Notes under the pieces: generated by a model
The model's input: only the letters and a program-made list of their open reading frames with translations
The model's database searches: none
Told to the model about the DNA's origin: nothing
Part shown: positions 1 through 7,000 of the stretch, one piece after another
Layout of the letters: each line of letters opens with the position of its first letter
Position numbering within the stretch: the first letter of the stretch is position 1
Origin: CAZJHX01 sp964545715
Lineage (GTDB): Bacteria > Myxococcota_A > UBA9042 > GCA-2863065
Assembly (NCBI GenBank): GCA_964545715.1
Contig: CAZJHX010000180.1
Span: forward strand, 1 to 20,316
DNA: 20,316 nucleotides
Direction: 5' to 3'
Program-made: the position numbers and the translations under genes

Positions 1-69
1 AAGAAGTGCATGGGCTTTATAGACACCGCGGACTGGGCCAAGCTCGAGTGCCCCGTGGCGTGTGACTGA
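1..69 (+). CDS. C-terminal end of an upstream protein, partial
   Basis: The first 22 codons read openly from base 1 and end at TGA 67-69, giving the tail KKCMGFIDTADWAKLECPVACD. Three cysteines in 22 residues, in a position directly before an exported-protein gene, hint at a secreted or disulfide-containing protein, but the fragment is too short to place in a family. Its stop lies 20 bp before the next start, so the two genes may be co-transcribed. The start lies outside the window. Confidence 0.5.
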   Translation, partial: KKCMGFIDTADWAKLECPVACD

Positions 70-89
70 CGCGGGCAAAGGAGTCTGTC

Positions 90-683
90 GTGAGATCGAT
101 CGCCGTGGCCCTGGTGCTGCTGTCCGCCTCCGTGGCCGAGGGGCAGGGAGCTTCTCTGGTAATCGACCACGTCGACATCAGCGGCTACGCCGCGACGGGG
201 CATGTGCGCCTGTTCGTCGACCTGCTGGACGCCGGGAACAAGCCGATCCCGAAGCAAGCCAAAGACAAGCTGCGATTCTATGTAAACGACGCGCCGGCGG
301 ATGCCCGGGTCAAGGCGGTGAAGCTGGCGTTGTTCAAAGACACCGGCCTACCGCTGGCGATCGGGGTCCTGACCACGGACTACGCAGGCTTTGTGCCGGC
401 CCCCGTTGGCGAGCTGTCGCTCTTCGGCTTTGCCAAGACCGGCAGCGGCCTGCTGATCAAGCGCCTGCGGCCTCGCGTAGACCACTTCAGCATGTGGCTT
501 TACAACGAGGTCGGCCACACGCCGGCGGTTGCATTCACCAAACGCCTGGACCAGGCCGAAAAGGCCGTCGGCGCGCTTTCGGAGATTCGGGTCCTCTTCC
601 TGCCGTATGGCCAACGACGCAGGCGAGCCGCCGCCGGCGGTGCTGGCGTTCCCAGAGTATATGCGTGCCCATCAGGCCGCTGA
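90..683 (+). CDS. Secreted protein of unknown function, probably truncated at its 3' end
   Basis: The GTG start at 90 is preceded by a clear ribosome site, AAAGGAG at 77-83, six bases upstream. Residues 1-20 (MRSIAVALVLLSASVAEGQG) form a classical Sec signal peptide: one basic residue, a hydrophobic core and small residues near the cut. Residues about 22-168 are a plausible globular beta-rich exported domain that I do not recognise. From about residue 169 the translation turns into an Arg/Ala/Gly-rich tail (GQRRRRAAAGGAGV) that overlaps the next gene out of frame and looks like shadow sequence. I infer that the genuine reading ends near base 600 and that the rest of the gene was lost when the downstream region arrived. 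It could instead be a short intact protein with a fortuitous tail. It probably belongs to the chromosomal flank rather than to the defence operon. Confidence 0.6.
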   Translation: MRSIAVALVLLSASVAEGQGASLVIDHVDISGYAATGHVRLFVDLLDAGNKPIPKQAKDKLRFYVNDAPADARVKAVKLALFKDTGLPLAIGVLTTDYAGFVPAPVGELSLFGFAKTGSGLLIKRLRPRVDHFSMWLYNEVGHTPAVAFTKRLDQAEKAVGALSEIRVLFLPYGQRRRRAAAGGAGVPRVYACPSGR

Positions 684-852
684 TTTTCTGGGTCTCAGCA
701 GCAGTACCCTGGCGAAGATGCGCTTGTCAGGTGATGGACCACCGTACTCGAAGGCGGGGTCGAAGGTAGTTCTGTACTCGCGAGCCGATTTGAGACTGTG
801 GCTGCAGAAACGGCAGCGCGGATCGACGTCCGAGCCCACGGACGCGCACTGA
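607..852 (+). CDS. Small helix-turn-helix DNA-binding protein (excisionase/MerR-type, HTH_17-like)
   Basis: This 81-aa protein carries one compact DNA-binding domain at residues about 17-68. It has the family pattern: AHQAADFLGLSSSTLAKMR (helix-turn-helix), then GDGPPYSKAGSKVVLYSR (beta wing) and ADLRLWLQKR (closing helix). Such proteins act either as recombination directionality factors of integrases or as small transcription regulators. No integrase is visible, so a regulator of the downstream operon is the more natural reading, but this is inference. The ATG at 607 has no convincing ribosome site. ATG 661 (MRAHQAADFLG) would also give a full domain and is an alternative start. The gene overlaps the tail of the secreted-protein ORF by 77 bp in another frame, which suggests its native leader was lost at a junction. 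Confidence 0.7.
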   Translation: MANDAGEPPPAVLAFPEYMRAHQAADFLGLSSSTLAKMRLSGDGPPYSKAGSKVVLYSRADLRLWLQKRQRGSTSEPTDAH

Positions 853-999
853 AGAGTAACAGTCAGCCACGACGCAGAGTGATGAAACCGCCGGCGACTG
901 TGCGCGCCATCGACTTGAAGCTGCTGGATGGAGCGTCGCTGTCGGACTTGTGCCACTGCGTGACGACAACACTGACACTGGGATCGGACCGAAACACGC

Positions 1000-1029
1000 T
1001 TGCACGCCTGCCACATTGGTCGGTATATC
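1000..1029 (+). promoter_or_regulatory. Weak sigma70-like promoter candidate
   Basis: TTGCAC at 1000-1005 and TATATC at 1024-1029 are separated by 18 bp. The -35 matches the consensus at three positions and the -10 at four. The AT-rich patch stands out in GC-rich surroundings and lies upstream of both the inverted repeat and the helicase start. Matches this weak occur by chance, so it is only a candidate. Confidence 0.15.
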
Positions 1030-1089
1030 GCCTGTCCCCGTTTGAGCCGGCGACGCCAGGAGCCTGCGCAGGGACACGCCGGCCGCATT

Positions 1090-1106
1090 GATCATCCGGA
1101 ATGATC
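1090..1106. promoter_or_regulatory. Short perfect inverted repeat, possible operator
   Basis: GATCAT, five bases (CCGGA), then ATGATC form two perfect 6-bp arms around the spacer. The repeat sits 49 bp before the GTG start of the helicase gene and downstream of the candidate promoter, where repressor binding would block transcription. The small helix-turn-helix protein upstream is the obvious candidate ligand. A 6-bp palindrome is not rare by itself, so the support is mainly positional. It is too short and has no T-run to be a terminator. Confidence 0.25.
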
Positions 1107-1141
1107 GGCATAGGGTGGTAGGCGTTCCGTTTTGACAGGTT

Positions 1142-1150
1142 GGAAGGAGA
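1142..1150 (+). promoter_or_regulatory. Ribosome binding site that fixes the SNF2 helicase start
   Basis: GGAAGGAGA lies just before GTG 1156. It supports GTG 1156 over the in-frame TTG at 1132, which lies upstream of this site and has no ribosome site of its own. Confidence 0.6.
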
Positions 1151-1155
1151 CCGTA

Positions 1156-4083
1156 GTGAGCAGCGCGGATGCGGCGAGGCGTGGTGCGAGCCGGGCAGCG
1201 GCGACGTTTGCGCCCAGAGCGCGCGTGCTGGTTCGTGGGGAAGAGTGGATCGTCAAGCGCGTGAGCGCCGACCTGCTGGGACACGTCTCGGCGGTGCGCG
1301 TGATCGGCATCTCCGAGCTCGTCCGGGGCAAGGAGGCGGTGTTTCTGACCGACATCGACTCTATCGAGGAGCTGCGGCCAGAGGATACGAAACTGGTGTC
1401 CGATCCGACGCCCCGGTCTCGGCGCGCTCGGCTGTATCTGGAGAGTCTGCTGCGCCGCACACCCCCGACCGGCTCAGAGTTGTCGGTGGGGCATCTCGGC
1501 GCCATGGATCGCGCCGACTTCCAGCTCGTCCCGGCGGCCAAGGCGTTGGCGCAGCCCCGACCGCGCATTCTGATCGCGGACGGCGTGGGGCTGGGGAAGA
1601 CGCTCGAGGTCGGGGTTCTGCTGTCCGAGCTCATTCGCCGTGGGCGCGGTGAGCGGATCCTCGTCGTGGCGCTGAAGTCCATCCTGACTCAGTTTCAAGA
1701 GGAGATGTGGGCCCGGTTTACCATCCCCTTGGTGCGGCTGGACTCCGTCGGCCTGCAGCGGGTGCGCGCCAAGATCCCGTCGCACATGAACCCGTTTTAC
1801 CACTACGACCGCGTGATCATCTCAATCGACACCCTCAAGAAGGACGGCGAATACCGGCGCTTTCTCGAGGGCTGCACATGGGACGCGATCGTCATTGACG
1901 AGTGTCAGAATGTCGCTGTTCGTGGGCGCGGTAAGGGTGGGCGCAATCAGCGGGCACGCCTGGCCAACCTGCTTGCCGATACGTGCGATGCCCTGATCAT
2001 GACATCCGCCACGCCGCACGATGGCAAGCCCGAGAGTTTTGCCAGCCTGATGAACCTGCTGGAACCCACCGCCGTCGCCAACCCGTCCGACTATGTCGCT
2101 GAGGACATCCGGGGCCTCTTCGTGCGCCGGTTCAAGAAGGACGTCGCCCTAGGCTCTTCGGCCTTCAAAGAGCGTGATCTCGACCTCATGCGGTGCGACG
2201 CGAGCGGAGCTGAGGACCGGGTGTTCGCGGCCTTGGACGTCGCCACGTTCAAGACAATCGACGCAAGCCGGAACTCGAAGGGCGTTCTGTTTCGCACGCT
2301 GCTGCTCAAGTCGTTTCTGTCATCGCCGGACGCCTGCGGAAAGACCATTACGGCGCGCATGAAGACTCTGGAGAAGCGCGGTCCCAAAGAGGAGTCGGGG
2401 CGCCTCGAGGACGCCGACGCCGAGCACGACTGGCAGGTGCTGCGCAAGCTAAAGGCATTGTCAGACGCCGTGCCCCCCACCCAGTTCACGAAGCTGCAGC
2501 GCCTCTTCGCCGAGCTGGAGCAGTTGGGCTACTCGCGCGGTCGCGCGGGCGACCGGATCGTCATCTTCAGCGAGCGGATCCCCACCCTGATGCTGCTGCA
2601 AGAGCAACTGATCCGGCGCTTTGGGCTGGACAAGCAGCAGGTGGCGCTGTTCTACGGCACGCTGGACGACGTCAAGCAGCAGGACCTGGTCAAGGACTTC
2701 GGCACCGCCACCGGCAAGACGCGGATCCTGCTCGGGTCCGACGCCGCCAGCGAAGGGATCAATCTCCACTTCTTCTGCCATCGGATGATCCACTTCGACG
2801 TGCCCTGGTCCCTGATCACACTCGAGCAGCGCAACGGTCGTATCGATCGCTTCGGTCAACAGAACACGCCCTGGATACGCTACCTACTGACGCTACCAAC
2901 CACTGAGCTACGCGGCGATTTGCGGATCATCGAGCGCCTGATCGAAAAAGAGGAGATGGCCCACAAGAACCTCGGTGACGTCGCTTGGCTGATGAAGCTG
3001 TACGACCCCGAGGAGGAGGAAGCCCACGTCGCTCGCGCCTTCCAGGACGGCACCTCGGCTGAGCGTGCCCTGCCCGATGATCCCGTCGCTGACGACGACG
3101 ACGGCGACTGGCTCGCGGATCTCGCGCGACAGGCGGGGGAGGACGACACCATCGTCGAAACCACCACGCCGCCGACGCTTTACGCGTCCGACCTGGACTA
3201 CGCCAGAGACGCGTTCGAAGAGATCGCCGACGACGAGCACCTGGCCGTTTCCGCGCCCCAATGGCACCCCGAGGCCGACGGCTTCACCCTGACCGCGCCG
3301 GACGATCTGCGGCGCCGCTTCGAGTACCTGCCTCGCGAGCTGCGCAACCCGCATTGGGAGTTCAAGCTCACCTGTGACCGTCAGCTGGTCAAAGACGCCT
3401 ACGCAGCGGCCCGTCAGGACGAGGGACGCTGGCCCCAGTGGCAATTGTTCTGGCCGCTGCACCCGATCGCGGAGTGGCTGGATGATCGGGTCTTGCAGGG
3501 CTTTGGCCGCAACGAGGCCCCGATCGTGCGCGTGCCCGGTAATCTGCAGGCTGGCGAGTGCTGTGTGCTGGTCAACGGCGTGATCTCTAACCTGCGCTCT
3601 CAGCCCCGGATCATCGAGTGGTTTGGCGTGTTGTTCGATCCGGCCGGCGGCCACGAGATCTACGGGTTTGCCGAGTTGATGGACCTGACCGCGCTGAAGG
3701 GCGCCTTGCACAACACCGGCGTCCCGGTCGACACGGCGCCATTCGCGGCTCGCATCCCCACCGCCGTCGAGGTCGCGCGCGCCCACATGCTGGATCTCCG
3801 TACTGCCCGTACAGCCGTATTTGAAACCCCGATGCACCGTGAGTTGAGCCGCGTGCAAGCGTGGCGCGACAAGGCGCTTGCCCACCTCGACACGTGGAAA
3901 GACGCCCGGCTCAAGGGTCGAGACCGCCTCAGGGCCGATCAACAGAGGACGTTTGACGATCGCGCCAAAGAGATCGAGCGACGTGTCAGCAGCCGCGAGC
4001 GCGCCGTGCGGGATACGCTGACCACCCTGGCGGAACCCTATGTCCGCATCGGTGCCGTGCTGATCGGCCAGGAGGCGGGCTGA
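1156..4083 (+). CDS. drmD: SNF2-family helicase/translocase, DISARM DrmD-like
   Basis: This 975-aa cytoplasmic protein is a superfamily 2 ATPase of the SNF2/RapA type. Such enzymes translocate on double-stranded DNA. Visible motifs are the Walker A GVGLGKT (residues 143-149), a DEAH-position box that reads DECQ (248-251), motif III SATPHDG (near 284), motif V GSDAASEGINL, and motif VI QRNGRIDRFGQ (558-568) with its arginine finger. An N-terminal region of about 130 residues and a long C-terminal half surround the motor. The C-terminal half contains an acidic patch at about 635-655 and ends in a charged, coiled-coil-like stretch (about 890-955). Size and layout fit DrmD of class 1 DISARM. The gene starts the operon, and the adenine methylase starts 3 bp after its stop, the gene order of class 1 DISARM. 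A general RapA/HepA-like helicase is the alternative. The SNF2 assignment is firm; DrmD rests on context. Confidence 0.88.
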   Translation: MSSADAARRGASRAAATFAPRARVLVRGEEWIVKRVSADLLGHVSAVRVIGISELVRGKEAVFLTDIDSIEELRPEDTKLVSDPTPRSRRARLYLESLLRRTPPTGSELSVGHLGAMDRADFQLVPAAKALAQPRPRILIADGVGLGKTLEVGVLLSELIRRGRGERILVVALKSILTQFQEEMWARFTIPLVRLDSVGLQRVRAKIPSHMNPFYHYDRVIISIDTLKKDGEYRRFLEGCTWDAIVIDECQNVAVRGRGKGGRNQRARLANLLADTCDALIMTSATPHDGKPESFASLMNLLEPTAVANPSDYVAEDIRGLFVRRFKKDVALGSSAFKERDLDLMRCDASGAEDRVFAALDVATFKTIDASRNSKGVLFRTLLLKSFLSSPDACGKTITARMKTLEKRGPKEESGRLEDADAEHDWQVLRKLKALSDAVPPTQFTKLQRLFAELEQLGYSRGRAGDRIVIFSERIPTLMLLQEQLIRRFGLDKQQVALFYGTLDDVKQQDLVKDFGTATGKTRILLGSDAASEGINLHFFCHRMIHFDVPWSLITLEQRNGRIDRFGQQNTPWIRYLLTLPTTELRGDLRIIERLIEKEEMAHKNLGDVAWLMKLYDPEEEEAHVARAFQDGTSAERALPDDPVADDDDGDWLADLARQAGEDDTIVETTTPPTLYASDLDYARDAFEEIADDEHLAVSAPQWHPEADGFTLTAPDDLRRRFEYLPRELRNPHWEFKLTCDRQLVKDAYAAARQDEGRWPQWQLFWPLHPIAEWLDDRVLQGFGRNEAPIVRVPGNLQAGECCVLVNGVISNLRSQPRIIEWFGVLFDPAGGHEIYGFAELMDLTALKGALHNTGVPVDTAPFAARIPTAVEVARAHMLDLRTARTAVFETPMHRELSRVQAWRDKALAHLDTWKDARLKGRDRLRADQQRTFDDRAKEIERRVSSRERAVRDTLTTLAEPYVRIGAVLIGQEAG

Positions 4084-4086
4084 GCC

Positions 4087-7000
4087 ATGGCGCTGGATAT
4101 CAGCGGTATCGACAACGTCGGCGAGTTCTACTCTCATCACTATCTGTCCGCCGTACTGGAGGGCGACCTCAAGGCCGTGCTGAAGGGCTGGCGCGAGCGC
4201 GAGAAGGCGGGCGAAGGACGCGCGCCCCACAAGGCGCTGGCGGCGCTCGCCACGCACTATTTCCGGTGTCGCAACGAGGCCAGCGACGCGCGCGATGAGG
4301 CCGACCGCTGGCGGATCGCGCGCGACTTTCACGTGCGGCTGCTGGAGGTACTGGGCTACCCGTACGCGGGGCGCTCGCAGGTTCACTCGCTACCGTCCGG
4401 CAGTCTCGTCCCGCTCGTGTCCAGCCTTGAGCGCGACGGCAACCCCTACTTGTGGATCATCGACGGCGCCTTCCCACTCCGCGACGAGGAGCCGGACGAC
4501 GACGGCCCCTTCGAGCTGACGCTGCCCGCCGCCCAGCTCCCCGAGGGCGAGGTCTTCGACGGCGCCGCCTATGGCGGCACAGTGGGCGAGCTGCTCGACG
4601 GCCCGCTGTTTCGTCAGGACCGCCCGCCGCGATGGGTGCTGTATCTGGCGGCCGGCGACGCCTGGCTGATCGAGCGTCACAAGTGGCCCCAGGGACAGCT
4701 GCTGCGCTTCCGGCTGGGGGAGCTCTTCAGCCGACGCGACAACAACGCGATGAAGGCCACCGCCGCCATGCTGCACCGCGATGTGCTGGCTCCGGACACG
4801 GGCGCCTGCCTACACGACACGCTGGACGAGAAGTCCCACAAGCACGCGTTTGCGGTATCCACCGACCTGAAGCACGGCGTGCGGAAGGCGGTCGAGTTGC
4901 TGGCCAACGAGATGGTCTACTTTTGGAAGGACGTCCGCCGCGAGGGCGTCTTTCGGCGCGAGATCCAAGGTAAGCAGCAGCAAGGTCTCGACGCCGCACA
5001 GCTCACCCGTGAATGCCTGATCTGGCTGTACCGCCTGCTCTTCTTGTTCTACGCCGAGGCGCGGGGCAAGGAGCTGGGTGTCGTGCCCATGGACTCCACG
5101 ACCTATCGGTTGGGCTACAGCCTGGAGTCCCTGCGTGACTTGGAGCAGGTACCGCTGCACACCGAACAGGCGCGCAACGGGACGTACATCCACGACAGCC
5201 TGAAGGCGCTGTTCCGGATCTTAAACCGCGGTTACAACCAGCGCCAAACCCGTCAGATGACGCTGGGCGGTGAGGATGTGCGCGACGTCGCGGAGGCGGG
5301 CGATCGCTTTCGGTTGTTGGCGTTGCGCAGCCGCCTGTTCGACGAGGCGGCGACCCCGCTGCTCAAGCCCGCCCAGATACGCAACCACGTAATGCAGGAG
5401 ATCCTTCGGCTGCTGTCGCTCTCCAGGCCCAGCAAGAAGCGGTCGCGTGGCCGGATCAGCTATGCGCAGCTCGGCATCAACCAGTTGGGTGCGGTGTACG
5501 AGGGGCTGCTGAGCTACTCAGGGTTCTTTGCCGAAGAGGATCTGGTCGAGGTCAAGGCGGCGGCTGACATGGACGACGCCGAGGCCCGCAGCTACTTTGT
5601 GCCCAAGCCCGACCTCGGGCGCTATGAGCCCAAGGAGATCGTCCGCGAGGATGGCCTGCCGGTCGAGTACCCGCGCGGCAGCTTCGTGTTTCGGCTGGCC
5701 GGTCGCGATCGCGAAAAGTCGGCCAGCTACTACACGCCGGAGGTGCTGACGGAGTGCCTGACCCGGTATACGCTCAAAGAGCGGCTAGAGGGCCTGAAGG
5801 CGGACGAGATCCTGGGCCTGACGATCTGCGAGCCCGCGATGGGCTCCGGCGCGTTCTTGAACGAGGCCGTCAATCAGCTGGCCGACGCGTACCTCACGCG
5901 GAAGCAGGGCGAGCCGGGCGGCACCACAATCCCCGCCNNNNNNNNNNATCAGGCTGAGCGCCAGAAGGTGAAGTATCACTTCGCGGTCAATAACTGCTAC
6001 GGCGTGGACCTGAATCCCCTGGCCGCAGAGTTGGGCAAGGTCTCGCTGTGGCTCAACGTGCTGCATCCGGGCGCCCGGGCGCCGTTCTTCGATCTGCGGA
6101 TCGGCACGGGCAACAGCTTGATGGGTGGCCGCCGCGAGGTGTTCCGGTCGGAGCACCTTGTGTTTGATGGTAGCAAGAAGAACGGCGCCAACTGGCTGAC
6201 CCGCGTGCCGGAGCGCGTGCCGGTCGGGGAGGCGCGCCCCAAGGATACCGTGTGGCACTTCCTGCTGCCGGACGCAGGCATGGCCCCGTTCGACAAGGAC
6301 AAGGTGGTCAAAGCGCTCGATCCCGAGGCGGTCGCGCAGGTCAAGCAGTGGCGCAAAGCGTTCACTCGCCGCTTGACGCCGATGGAGGTTCAGACGCTGC
6401 AACGGCTGTCGCAGCGGGTGGACGCGCTGTGGCAAGAGCACGTCCGGGCACGTCGAGCGCTGTCTGAGCAGCTGCGCGAGCGCGTGGCGTTATGGGGCCA
6501 ACCGCCGGTTGAGGCGGGGCTGCCTCTGAGCGAGGAGCTGGGCACGGAGGTACTCCAGCGGGAGCTGCGTGGTCCGTCCGCGCCCGGTCGGCGGCTGGGC
6601 GCCGTGATGGACGCCTGGTGCGCCCTGTGGGTCTGGCCGCTGAAGCACGCCGAGCGACTGCCCACGCGCGCCCAGTGGCTGACCGACGTAGAGGCGCTGC
6701 TCGACAGCGCGGATGTCACTGCCACGATGGGTGCGTCGCGGCGACTGCGGATAGTGGCCGAGGTGACGCGCCGCGCGCCGTGCTTCCACTGGGAGCTGCA
6801 GTTTGCCGAGGCATTTGCGGACCGGGGCGGCTTCGACGTGATCCTGGGCAACCCGCCGTGGCTGAAGCTGGAGTGGAAAGAGGCCGGCGTGTTGGGCGAC
6901 TACGAGCCGCTGTTCACACTGAGGAGCATGTCCGCCAAGCAGGTGGCGGATGCGAGGGCCCGAGTGATGGAGGACGAGGCCGCCCGCTCGGCTTATTTCG

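Larger units (their letters stand above)
853..1155 (+). other. Intergenic leader before the defence operon
   Basis: About 300 bp separate the helix-turn-helix gene from the chosen start of the SNF2 helicase. It is the only long stretch without a convincing gene in the window. It holds a 69-codon open frame (882-1091) with no ribosome site and no recognisable content, a weak promoter-like pair near 1000-1029, a perfect 6-bp-arm inverted repeat at 1090-1106, and the ribosome site of the helicase gene. It is the natural place for the operon promoter and its control. I see no tRNA, terminator hairpin or riboswitch in it. Confidence 0.5.

Noticed and set aside
529..606. Upstream TTG start extending the helix-turn-helix gene
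   Set aside because: The added residues are the out-of-frame reading of the secreted-protein gene and contribute nothing to the domain.
882..1091. 69-codon open frame in the operon leader
   Set aside because: There is no ribosome site, no recognisable domain, and the composition is unlike neighbouring genes. It is treated as leader sequence.
1132..1137. TTGACA, a perfect -35 hexamer, which also contains a TTG start in frame with the helicase
   Set aside because: A matching -10 would fall on the GTG start at 1156, so it cannot drive that start. The TTG has no ribosome site, whereas GTG 1156 has one.
2908..4386. 492-codon open frame on the minus strand
   Set aside because: It lies antisense to the SNF2 helicase, whose motifs are unmistakable. 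Long antisense frames are expected in GC-rich genes, and its translation shows no domain.
4087..5700. A PD-(D/E)xK nuclease domain in the methylase N-terminus (type IIG enzyme)
   Set aside because: I found no convincing D...ExK arrangement. The segment near DGNPYLWIIDGAFP has hydrophobic residues where a catalytic motif would be needed.
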